Source: Calditrichota bacterium
Lineage (GTDB): Bacteria; Zixibacteria; MSB-5A5; GN15; FEB-12
Reading direction: 5' to 3'
Length of the DNA stretch: 13,701 nt
Assembly: GCA_030641085.1 (NCBI GenBank)
Contig: DAOWIC010000173.1
Span: forward strand, 1-13,701
The translations under genes and the position numbers were made by a program. A model generated the notes under the pieces. It had not been told where the DNA came from and made no database searches. It saw only the letters and a program-made list of their open reading frames with translations. This document shows positions 1 through 5,829 of this stretch, one piece after another (position 1 is the stretch's first letter; each line of letters opens with the position of its first letter).

Positions 1-57
1 GATGAGTTCCTTTCTGAAACCCGTCGCCGCCTGGTATGCAAGCGGCAGGTCCGGTGA
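1..57 (+). CDS. Possible 3' end of a convergent gene (partial)
   Basis: Frame 1 is open from the window edge for 18 codons and ends in TGA at 55-57. The tail it would encode is basic (it ends ...RRLVCKRQVR). It would converge on the glycosyltransferase gene, with stops 6 bases apart. Eighteen codons are too few to judge coding potential and no family can be named. The alternative is that this is plain intergenic sequence. No hairpin with a T-run is visible here that would end the leftward transcript. Confidence 0.22.
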   Translation, partial: DEFLSETRRRLVCKRQVR

Positions 58-63
58 TTAACC

Positions 64-1251
64 TTATAACGAATCCGTATTGTATTGGTTGCCCAAGAAT
101 TCGGCGATCCTGGCAAAACCGTCTATCTTGTGTCTACCCCAACCAGCCGAGGCCATCTTGTCAAGCTCCCCCGACCGGTGCAATTGGGCCAGATGTTCAC
201 CAAACCGGCCGCAATCTTCATCACCGGTAACAACTTCAGCCACGCCGGCATCAACCAGCAGCGCCTCATTAAGTGGAGCAAATGGGCCTATGCATGGCTG
301 GACAATAAACATCGGCAACCCCAGTCCCAGCGCCCAGTTGGAGCGTTCATGCGAGGGCGCCACGAAAAAATCAAATTCCGGGAAAAGTCGGGCCGTGAAG
401 ATGTTCTCCTCCCGACGCGAGCCGTATTCGACCACCAGAAGCGCCGGTATATCGGCCGGAATGAATTCGCTGGCATCAACAAAGTGAGCATCTTTACCGT
501 CGGCCTCAGACCGAAGGCGAATAGTGCGACTCAGGTGACCATCCTTGCGGGCAAATACAACCGCCCGTCCCCCGGCCTCAATCAGGCTGATCGCGCATGC
601 CGCGAGTTTTTCAACATGGCTTATCGGCTCTGCTCCAGAACTGAAAAACGCGCCGGTCAATGTCGGCCCAGTTTCCAGCCTCATGCGACGCGCCGTATAT
701 ACATCCTCCGCTTGAGATACCAGCGCCGGTTCAACACAAAGACCGGTGACGACCACATCGCCGTCGCCATATCCCGCCGATTTAAAGCGCTCGGCGACCT
801 CATCGGTCGGCGCCAATACTTTCTCCGCGCCCATTACCACGGCCTCCTCCGGCACTACCACTTCCCCGTGCTGATAAACCAGTTTTTGCCTTCCCTTAAG
901 CACTGCCACCAGTGTCGGATGAGCCACTACCAGCGGCCCGGTCACATCGTTATATTCGCGACGGATATCGCGGCCCATCAGTTTCAGCATCAGGCCGGGT
1001 TGATTATAATCGGTGCGCCCGCGAATAGCGGCGTATAATTTGCCGATCAAACCACCGGAAGAACCTCGCTGGTAAAGCCATCCGGCAAGGTTCCATCCCA
1101 ATCGCGCCAGGCCGCGCGAGATTTCAAAGACGCTCGCCTGATTGCGAACCAGACCGATTTTACCGTGGCGCACCATCGCCTCGATAATCCCATCGAGATA
1201 GAACGGATGCCCTCGACCAATGCCGGTATAAAGAAAACTTATCCTGTCCAC
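64..1251 (-). CDS. GT-B-fold glycosyltransferase-like protein (MurG/GT28-like)
   Basis: This 395-residue protein is probably a cytoplasmic or membrane-associated GT-B glycosyltransferase using a nucleotide-sugar donor. The N-terminus reads straight into a beta strand and glycine-rich loop (ISFLYTGIGRGHPFYLDGII, residues 4-23), typical of the acceptor domain of GT28/MurG-like enzymes. An inter-domain strand lies near 160-175 (VVVTGLCVEP). The C-terminal half has AFFSSGAEP (201-209). It also has a donor-site-like stretch at 300-336: SHERSNWALGLGLP, then a gap, then LNEALLVDAGVAEVV, resembling the MurG pattern of 'E...GLP...N...L...G'. The start is GTG at 1251-1249. No good Shine-Dalgarno precedes it, and a candidate promoter sits so close that the mRNA could be leaderless. 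It is divergent from the pcm operon. The donor and acceptor cannot be read from the sequence. The fold is likely and the substrate is unknown. Confidence 0.7.
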   Translation of the reverse strand: MDRISFLYTGIGRGHPFYLDGIIEAMVRHGKIGLVRNQASVFEISRGLARLGWNLAGWLYQRGSSGGLIGKLYAAIRGRTDYNQPGLMLKLMGRDIRREYNDVTGPLVVAHPTLVAVLKGRQKLVYQHGEVVVPEEAVVMGAEKVLAPTDEVAERFKSAGYGDGDVVVTGLCVEPALVSQAEDVYTARRMRLETGPTLTGAFFSSGAEPISHVEKLAACAISLIEAGGRAVVFARKDGHLSRTIRLRSEADGKDAHFVDASEFIPADIPALLVVEYGSRREENIFTARLFPEFDFFVAPSHERSNWALGLGLPMFIVQPCIGPFAPLNEALLVDAGVAEVVTGDEDCGRFGEHLAQLHRSGELDKMASAGWGRHKIDGFARIAEFLGNQYNTDSL

Positions 1252-1258
1252 CGTTGTG

Positions 1259-1288
1259 TCTATAGTCCCTGGATGAAATTTCTGTTAA
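1259..1288 (-). promoter_or_regulatory. Candidate promoter of the leftward glycosyltransferase gene
   Basis: Read on the minus strand, TTAACA (1288-1283) is followed after 18 bases by TATAGA (1264-1259), a fair match to a sigma-70 -35/-10 pair. Only 7 bases separate the -10 from the GTG start at 1251. Transcription would therefore begin at or next to the start codon, which would fit the absence of a Shine-Dalgarno. AT-rich intergenic DNA gives such matches by chance fairly often. Confidence 0.28.
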
Positions 1289-1360
1289 AATTATCGCTTG
1301 CCAAAGCAAGACTTATGGGCAAATTTAGTCATAGATCGGGCTACTTGCAAATCTAAAAAC

Positions 1361-1368
1361 AAAGGAAG
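1361..1368 (+). promoter_or_regulatory. Ribosome binding site that sets a TTG start for pcm
   Basis: AAAGGAAG ends 7 bases before TTG at 1376-1378. The in-frame ATG at 1298 has no such motif, and starting there would put 26 unrelated residues ahead of a good signal peptide. The TTG start is therefore preferred. Confidence 0.6.
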
Positions 1369-1375
1369 ATTTCCC

Positions 1376-2101
1376 TTGCGGCGGAATCAGCTTTATATTC
1401 CGGCCGCGATGGCCATACTCACTCTCTGGTGTGCCTGTTACGCCGGTGAGAACGGGGCCGACAGCACAGAACAGCAATATCAACAGGCCCGGGAGGCAAT
1501 GGTCAAGCGGCAGATTGAGGCGCGCGGGATTACCGACGATGCCGTCTTAAAAGCGATGCGAAGTATCCCCCGGCATCTTTTTGTCCCTCGGTACTATCGC
1601 AAATACTCTTATTCCGACAGCCCACTCCCTATCGGCGAGGGACAGACAATCTCGCAACCGTATATCGTCGCCCTGATGACCGAGTTGCTCGGATTGACCG
1701 GCGATGAAAAAGTGCTCGAGATCGGCACCGGTTCCGGCTATCAGGCAGCCATTCTGGCCGAGATCACCGACAGCGTTTTCTCTATCGAAATAGTCGAACC
1801 TCTTGCGAATCGCTCGCGAGCGCTGCTTGATTCGCTCGGCTACAAGAACGTGATTGTCAGGTATGGCGATGGCTACGCCGGTTGGGAAGAAGAGGCGCCT
1901 TTCGCCGCTATCATTGTCACCGCCGCACCGCCCGAAATCCCACAGGCACTGATCGAACAACTGGCCGAGGGCGGCCGGATGGTGGTTCCGGTCGGAACTG
2001 TATGGCAGGAACTGGTGTTAATTGAGAAAGTGGCGGGCGAATTAATCGAGCACTCGGTAGCGCCGGTCAGGTTTGTGCCTATGATCCACGATGATGATTG
2101 A
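1376..2101 (+). CDS. pcm: Protein-L-isoaspartate O-methyltransferase, probably exported
   Basis: This enzyme uses SAM to methylate the alpha-carboxyl of L-isoaspartyl residues and starts repair of spontaneously damaged Asn/Asp in proteins. From the TTG start it has 241 residues. Residues 36-55 carry the usual QAREAMVKRQIEARGI entry helix. Residues 63-73 read SIPRHLFVPRY. Residues 83-101 hold PLPIGEGQTISQPYIVALM, which contains the conserved Ser of this family. The SAM-binding motif VLEIGTGSGYQ is at 113-123. Later GDGYAGWEEEAPF and IIVTAAPPEIP match the rest of the Rossmann domain. The N-terminus (RRNQ followed by a hydrophobic run to about residue 21, with two Cys) looks like a Sec signal, so the enzyme may act outside the cytoplasm. 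The lipobox is not canonical. An ATG at 1298 would bury this signal and has no RBS. The gene lies 18 bases upstream of the membrane glycosyltransferase and is probably co-transcribed with it. Confidence 0.92.
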   Translation: MRRNQLYIPAAMAILTLWCACYAGENGADSTEQQYQQAREAMVKRQIEARGITDDAVLKAMRSIPRHLFVPRYYRKYSYSDSPLPIGEGQTISQPYIVALMTELLGLTGDEKVLEIGTGSGYQAAILAEITDSVFSIEIVEPLANRSRALLDSLGYKNVIVRYGDGYAGWEEEAPFAAIIVTAAPPEIPQALIEQLAEGGRMVVPVGTVWQELVLIEKVAGELIEHSVAPVRFVPMIHDDD

Positions 2102-2119
2102 CATTTCACAAAGGGAGGC

Positions 2120-3457
2120 ATGGCTGTTCTTAAAGTGAAACCGGCTGTAATCATCCTGGCTCTGCTCTCGGTAGTGCTGTACGCGCTATTGTTTATTCCC
2201 GGTTCGGATGATCCTGATGTTATCCGCTTTCTCGTTATTAGCCAGGTGATATTCGCGGTTTACCTGGGTCTGCTATATCTCTGCCGTCGCCTCGGCGTAA
2301 ATCCCGTCAACAATCGCCGCCTCTGGCTGATGCTTATCGGCATCGCCTTGCTAATCAGGGTCGTGACCTACGTCGGCTCCGACGAACAGGCCTGGCTCTC
2401 CGATGATGTCTATCGGTATGTCTGGGAGGGCAAGCTCGTCCTTAATGGTTACAACCCGTATATCACCTCGCCGCGCGACATGGCCGGCACCATGTTAGCC
2501 GATAGTACGATCTATCCGCATATCAATCACAACTGGCTGCCGACAATCTACCCTCCCCTGAGCGAATACCTGTTTGTGGTGGCCTATAGCATAGGCGGCG
2601 ATTCCCTTCACGGCTTCAAGCTACTTTCCTTTCTCTTCGAATTGGCCACCGCTATGCTTCTTCTTTATCTCGTAATCGTGGCTCGACTGCCCTGGTGGAC
2701 ATATTTCATCTACCTCTTTTCCCCGCTGATAATCATCGAGTTCATCATGTCCAGCCATCTGGATATTTTGGCGATGCCGTTTTTTGTGCTGTCACTCGCC
2801 CTGTTGACAAAACGCCCGCCGCCTTCGGCGATAATCGGCGTGCTGCTGGCTCTGGCGGTAGCAATAAAGCTGTATGCCCTGTTTTTTGTGCCGATTGTGT
2901 ATCTTTTCTTTCGCAACGGCAGGCGAACAAGATTCCTGGTCGCGTTCCTGCTGACCCTCGTGCTGCTGTACCTGCCGTTTGTCGCTACCGCCGGATGGCA
3001 GGTCTTCGGCTCGGTCTGGACCTATCTCGGCACCTGGCAATACAACGGCTCCATTTTCAAGCTGCTCGATCTGACCGTGGGCAACGTGGCAGCGCGGATC
3101 ATCAGCGGCGCTTTGTTTGTGACCGTTTTTCTGGGGGCGGTCTTTTATAAACGGCGACGGCGCGACCTGTTTGAGAGAATGTTTCTTATATTCGGCGCCT
3201 ACCTGATCCTGACACCGTCGCTCTTCGGATGGTACCTGGTCTGGATAATACCGTTTCTGGTCATCTTCCGAAATCTCTCCTTTCTCGTTCTGACCGGAAC
3301 CGTTTTTCTCTCTTATCATGTTCTGATAGGATACTACCGTGATGGTGTCTGGTCGGAATACTGGCTCCTGAGAGTGATCGAGTACCTGCCCTTCTTTGTC
3401 CTATTGGGCATGGAGTTGTATCGGCGCATTTCAAGAAGGGAGCCTCTATCGACGTGA
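2120..3457 (+). CDS. Polytopic GT-C glycosyltransferase (GT87/DUF2029-like mannosyltransferase)
   Basis: This 445-residue integral membrane protein has about ten or more hydrophobic segments, the first near residues 6-27 and the second near 33-55. The telling motif is the first large extracytoplasmic loop, with an acidic pair at D95-D96 in SDDVYRYVWEG followed by NGYNPY. This is the signature of GT-C enzymes that move a sugar from a polyprenyl-phosphate donor (GT87, mannosyltransferases of lipomannan or exopolysaccharide pathways). Donor and acceptor are inferred only at class level. ATG 2120 has GGAGG only one base away, which is unusually tight. GTG at 2135 is a possible alternative start, at 16 bases spacing. 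The gene follows pcm closely, and its stop overlaps the start of the small ORF at 3454. Confidence 0.78.
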   Translation: MAVLKVKPAVIILALLSVVLYALLFIPGSDDPDVIRFLVISQVIFAVYLGLLYLCRRLGVNPVNNRRLWLMLIGIALLIRVVTYVGSDEQAWLSDDVYRYVWEGKLVLNGYNPYITSPRDMAGTMLADSTIYPHINHNWLPTIYPPLSEYLFVVAYSIGGDSLHGFKLLSFLFELATAMLLLYLVIVARLPWWTYFIYLFSPLIIIEFIMSSHLDILAMPFFVLSLALLTKRPPPSAIIGVLLALAVAIKLYALFFVPIVYLFFRNGRRTRFLVAFLLTLVLLYLPFVATAGWQVFGSVWTYLGTWQYNGSIFKLLDLTVGNVAARIISGALFVTVFLGAVFYKRRRRDLFERMFLIFGAYLILTPSLFGWYLVWIIPFLVIFRNLSFLVLTGTVFLSYHVLIGYYRDGVWSEYWLLRVIEYLPFFVLLGMELYRRISRREPLST

Positions 3458-3621
3458 AATCAGTTTTTGTCATACTCTATTTCGCGCTCCCGTCCCATAT
3501 CGCAATAACCGTATCCGACCGCGAGCCCGGAGCCGACTTGGGAGCGGCGAATGCTCATCCGCCAACCCTCCCGGATCTGGACACCGCCGCCGATCTCAAG
3601 CGCTTCCCCTTCCTGTCGTAG
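3454..3621 (+). CDS. Small hypothetical ORF, translationally coupled (55 aa)
   Basis: A GTG at 3454 shares the bases GTGA with the stop of the preceding glycosyltransferase, a classic coupling arrangement. It opens 55 codons, ending in TAG at 3619-3621. The predicted peptide starts MKSVFVILYFALPSHIAITV, which resembles a short signal peptide or membrane anchor. It continues with a Pro/Asp/Ala-rich tail (PPTLPDLDTAADLKRF). An AAGGGAG sequence lies about 11 bases upstream of the GTG. I recognise no family. It could be a small exported peptide, the stump of a longer gene, or a chance ORF. The minus-strand frame across the same bases looks like a shadow. Confidence 0.38.
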   Translation: MKSVFVILYFALPSHIAITVSDREPGADLGAANAHPPTLPDLDTAADLKRFPFLS

Positions 3622-3631
3622 ATAACATGGG

Positions 3632-3641
3632 TCCGCGCGGA
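3632..3641. repeat. Short perfect palindrome in the gap before the dockerin gene
   Basis: TCCGCGCGGA reads the same on both strands. It lies in the roughly 90-base gap between the small ORF and the dockerin gene. It has no loop and no T-run, so it is not a terminator. It could be a small operator or chance. TTGACC follows at 3647-3652 and resembles a -35 box, but I see no matching -10 at normal spacing. Confidence 0.2.
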
Positions 3642-3700
3642 ACATATTGACCTCAGTCGATGTTCCAGCCACTGTAACCAAAGCGACAATTCGATCTAAA

Positions 3701-3708
3701 AAAGGAGG
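3701..3708 (+). promoter_or_regulatory. Strong Shine-Dalgarno that sets a GTG start
   Basis: AAAGGAGG lies 4 bases before GTG at 3713. The in-frame start further upstream at 3647 has no RBS and would place 22 polar residues ahead of the signal peptide, so the GTG is preferred. Confidence 0.7.
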
Positions 3709-3712
3709 ATTT

Positions 3713-4153
3713 GTGGAAAGTGCATTTAAACGTTTCGGCCTGTTACTGGTATTGATCCTGGCGTTGTCGGGGGCGACCGCCCATGCCCAGGCGCCGACCG
3801 TCGTGTCGACTTCGCCGGCCCAGGGCGCACGCAACCTGGAGGTTTCCACAAATATTGAGGTAACATTTGATGTGGACATGGATGTTTCCACCATAAACAA
3901 TTCCACTTTTCTGGTCAACGGCAGCATTACCGGGCTACGCTCGGGGATCTACACCTACGACGGTCCGACTCGCACGGTAACCTTTGTTCCTGACACGGAA
4001 TTTGCGGTCAACGATCTGGTGACGGTGGTGCTCACAACGGGGATCCAGTCATCCGCAGGAGTGCCTATGGCCAGCGGCTTTATCCTGACCTGCAACATCT
4101 ACATATGCGGTGACGTCGACGGAAATGAAGATCTTTCATCGGGCTCGGTCTGA
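3713..4153 (+). CDS. Secreted Ig-like/dockerin protein, 5' part ending at an in-frame TGA
   Basis: Starting at GTG, the product has a clear Sec signal (FKRFGLLLVLILALSGATAHA, then a likely cut before QAPTVV at residue 26). An Ig-like domain of the Big_5 type follows at about 27-125 (TSPAQGARNLEVSTNIEVTF, then TVTFVPDTEFAVNDLVTV). Such domains are usually stalks or binding modules on extracellular proteins. The frame then enters a dockerin repeat (CGDVDGNEDLSSGSV) and stops at TGA, codon 147. The same frame continues open for another 1 kb and completes the dockerin. This is therefore one gene broken by a single nonsense codon, or a recoded one. The dockerin loop is also three residues longer than its partner repeat, a sign of relaxed constraint. 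As it stands, the product would be a 146-residue secreted Ig domain with half a dockerin. Confidence 0.72.
   Translation: MESAFKRFGLLLVLILALSGATAHAQAPTVVSTSPAQGARNLEVSTNIEVTFDVDMDVSTINNSTFLVNGSITGLRSGIYTYDGPTRTVTFVPDTEFAVNDLVTVVLTTGIQSSAGVPMASGFILTCNIYICGDVDGNEDLSSGSV
4151..4153 (+). other. In-frame TGA interrupting a dockerin repeat
   Basis: The reading frame from 3713 is open through codon 146 and, after this TGA, open again through to the TAA at 5150-5152. In the sister repeats of the same protein the equivalent position, just before Asp-[Leu/Ile/Tyr], is Gly, Ser or Thr (VGD, VSD, ITD). A one-base change from GGA (Gly) or TCA (Ser) would give TGA. TGA is used as the normal stop by pcm and the GT-C gene here, so a changed genetic code is unlikely. 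Confidence 0.85.
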
Positions 4154-4166
4154 GACCTCGAGTATT

Positions 4167-4188
4167 TCATCAACTGGATGTTTGATGA
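4167..4188 (+). other. Hairpin 13 bases downstream of the in-frame TGA
   Basis: TCATCAA (4167-4173) pairs perfectly with TTGATGA (4182-4188) around an 8-base loop containing GG. One more C-G pair (4174-4180) with a bulged T at 4181 is possible. Its placement and size resemble a bacterial SECIS or readthrough-stimulating hairpin. A 7-bp stem can also arise by chance, and the position normally holds Gly or Ser rather than Cys. Confidence 0.25.
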
Positions 4189-5152
4189 GGGACCCCCGCC
4201 ACCGAATGTGTTGGCGGCCGATGTAGATGGATGCGAAGGTATTGATGTCGGCGACTATATTTATCTTGTGGATTATCAATTTAACGGCGGCCCTAAAGCC
4301 TGTGAGCCGCTTGAAGAATGTGTTGTCGGCACTGGCGGCAGTGTCAGCCTCGAATCCGTTGACGGGCTGTATGACGTAAACTCGCTGGTGGCCGATGGCT
4401 CCAGCCTGACGACTTTTTATCTGAGAATCACCGGCACCGATGCGGTCCATAAGGGACTTTCCAACGGTTTCCGGGTCTATTCGCCCGATGGCGCCCAATG
4501 GACAACAACTGTGCCGGACACCACCGCCCTTGGATGGGATTTGCTCTTCTCGGCCCACTGGCTGACAAATCACCGTCCTGACGGCATTGGCGCCGACACG
4601 ATCGGTTTCACTCATGCCGGCGCGGCTGAACCCGGTCTGCCGCCCGGATTTGACGAGGTTGTCTACGCCATTACGATCGGGCCGATTGACCCGGCCGACC
4701 ACGGCAAGACAATCGTCCTCGATTCCAGCCTCTTCGCTCCGACCGGCGCGTGGAAATGGACCGGGGAGAATGTCATTCCGGCCTGGGATGGCCCCCATGT
4801 TTTCACCATTGTCGATTGCAGTCAGACGCCCGATCCGGACGCCGATGGAGTCGGACTGGCCTGCGACAATTGCCCGGATGATAATAATCCGGATCAGGCG
4901 GATACCGATGGCGACGGTATCGGCGACGCCTGCGATAATTGCTGCTACGTTCGCGGAGATTTCGATCACAATGGTCGGGTTGATGTGTCGGATATTGTCG
5001 GCTGGGTCGGTTGGTCATTCGCTCAGGGCGAACCGCCGCCGTGTGATCTGGAGTGTGATATGGACGCCAGCGACCAGGTGGATATAACCGACCTGGTCTG
5101 GTGGGTCAAATGGTCGTTCAATCAGGACGCCCCGCCGGTGCCCTGTCCTTAA
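4178..5152 (+). CDS. Dockerin/TSP3 repeat secreted protein, 3' part of the interrupted gene
   Basis: This is the same frame as the upstream Ig-like part; the true open stretch begins at 4154. ATG 4178 has no ribosome binding site and no signal peptide follows, so on its own it is unlikely to be made or exported. Contents in order: the end of dockerin repeat 1, then a complete repeat (ADVDGCEGIDVGDYIYLVDY). Next comes a beta-rich module of about 150 residues (GFRVYSPDGAQW, later GFDEVVYAITIGPID, then WKWTGENVIPAWDGPHVFTI). A thrombospondin-type-3 Ca-binding linker follows (CDNCPDDNNPDQADTDGDG). The end is a second dockerin-like pair (GDFDHNGRVDVSDIVGWVGW and DMDASDQVDITDLVWWVKW) closing with VPCP. 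Such proteins are abundant in uncultivated FCB bacteria and are thought to be surface or assembly modules. The ligand is unknown. A strong terminator follows. Confidence 0.72.
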   Translation: MFDEGPPPPNVLAADVDGCEGIDVGDYIYLVDYQFNGGPKACEPLEECVVGTGGSVSLESVDGLYDVNSLVADGSSLTTFYLRITGTDAVHKGLSNGFRVYSPDGAQWTTTVPDTTALGWDLLFSAHWLTNHRPDGIGADTIGFTHAGAAEPGLPPGFDEVVYAITIGPIDPADHGKTIVLDSSLFAPTGAWKWTGENVIPAWDGPHVFTIVDCSQTPDPDADGVGLACDNCPDDNNPDQADTDGDGIGDACDNCCYVRGDFDHNGRVDVSDIVGWVGWSFAQGEPPPCDLECDMDASDQVDITDLVWWVKWSFNQDAPPVPCP

Positions 5153-5170
5153 CGATACGATCGATGACAC

Positions 5171-5201
5171 AAAAAAAGCCCGCCGAAAGGCGGGCTTTTT
5201 T
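5171..5201. terminator. Bidirectional Rho-independent terminator
   Basis: GCCCGCC (5178-5184), a GAAA loop and GGCGGGC (5189-5195) form a 7-bp all-GC stem. It has seven A on the left and six T on the right, so it works in both directions. It lies between the dockerin gene (stop at 5152) and convergent cheW (stop at 5216) and ends both transcripts. Confidence 0.93.
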
Positions 5202-5215
5202 CTGACTGGACATCC

Positions 5216-5710
5216 TTATCCGGCGATACTGGTAAGCTCGCCGACGTCGATAACCTTCGAAAGATCCAAGAAGATCAAAAGACGGTTATCGAGTTTAGCC
5301 ACCCCATTGATATACTCGGAGTTAATGCCGGTCACTATCTCCGGGGGCGGTTCGATCGTATTCGACGGCAATCTGAGCACCTCAGACACCGAGTCCACAA
5401 CCATCCCCATTATGTTGCCTACGATATCGACCACCACGATCCTTGTGTTCTTATCATACTCTTTAGTCTCGAGGTTGAACCTCTTTCTCAAATCGACAAT
5501 CGGAATAACCTTCCCCCTGAGGTTTATCACACCGTCGACAAAGCTGGGGGCCTGAGGCACTTTGGTAATCGCCACCATCCGGATAATCTCCTGGACTTTC
5601 AGGATATCAACGCCGAACTCCTCCGAACCGATTTTGAAGGAAACCAGTTGCAGAAGGTTGTTAACGCCACCAGTGCTCTCCGTCTTTTTTTCCACGACAG
5701 TCTCCTGCAT
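5216..5710 (-). CDS. cheW: Chemotaxis coupling protein CheW
   Basis: CheW links chemoreceptors to the histidine kinase CheA in cytoplasmic arrays. The 164-residue product is the usual length for a single CheW domain. It shows LLQLVSFKIGSEEFGVDILKV (19-39), QEIIRMVAITKVPQAPSFVDG (40-60) and the diagnostic GVINLRGKVIPIVDLRKRF (60-78). Later come IVVVDIVG and the C-terminal GVAKLDNRLLIFLDLSKV. A GTG at 5737 would add nine residues, but ATG 5710 is preferred because AGAGAGGG lies 8 bases upstream of it. No cheA, receptor or flagellar gene is in the window. A sigma-28-type promoter lies upstream and a strong terminator downstream, so it appears to be a single-gene unit of the motility regulon. Upstream DUF72 is on the same strand but separated by this promoter. 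Confidence 0.95.
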   Translation of the reverse strand: MQETVVEKKTESTGGVNNLLQLVSFKIGSEEFGVDILKVQEIIRMVAITKVPQAPSFVDGVINLRGKVIPIVDLRKRFNLETKEYDKNTRIVVVDIVGNIMGMVVDSVSEVLRLPSNTIEPPPEIVTGINSEYINGVAKLDNRLLIFLDLSKVIDVGELTSIAG

Positions 5711-5784
5711 ATTGTCAATCCCTCTCTGAGTTGCCACAATTGCTCTTTTCTTGCCCGATCCGGCGTAAACCGGCCCTGTTTCTT

Positions 5785-5811
5785 ATATCGGCATTATCAA
5801 TTGAATGTTTA
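5785..5811 (-). promoter_or_regulatory. Sigma-28 (FliA) type promoter of cheW
   Basis: On the minus strand TAAA (5811-5808) is followed after exactly 15 bases by GCCGATAT (5792-5785). The FliA consensus is TAAA-N15-GCCGATAA, so 11 of 12 defined bases match at ideal spacing. Transcription would start near 5778, leaving a leader of about 68 bases before the cheW ATG. The downstream gene is a known member of FliA regulons, which strengthens the call. Confidence 0.72.
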
Positions 5812-5829
5812 CGGTTGGAACGGCGACGG

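Noticed and set aside
85..1038. Plus-strand open frame of 317 codons opposite the GT-B gene
   Set aside because: It is antisense to a frame with clear GT-B motifs. Its product has no domain, is rich in His, Arg and Gln as GC-rich shadow frames are, and has no RBS.
1297..1310. CTTGC-CAAA-GCAAG inverted repeat in the divergent gap before pcm
   Set aside because: Five pairs with no T-run, too small to call a terminator or operator without comparison. TTGCCA within it has no convincing -10 at 16-18 bases.
3647..3678. TTGACC as a -35 box for the dockerin gene
   Set aside because: No acceptable -10 is found at 16-18 bases (CACTGT, ACTGTA).
3460..3927. Minus-strand open frame of 155 codons
   Set aside because: It crosses the RBS, signal peptide and Ig-like region of the secreted protein and has no recognisable content.
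4151..4153. TGA as a sense codon through an altered genetic code
   Set aside because: Several clear genes here (pcm, the GT-C gene, EamA paralogue 1, DUF72) end in TGA at the expected length, and I noticed no other gene with internal TGA.
4136..4969. Minus-strand open frame of 277 codons opposite the dockerin gene
   Set aside because: Its Ile/Arg/Ala-rich low-complexity product arises from the Asp/Gly codons of the Ca-binding repeats on the other strand.
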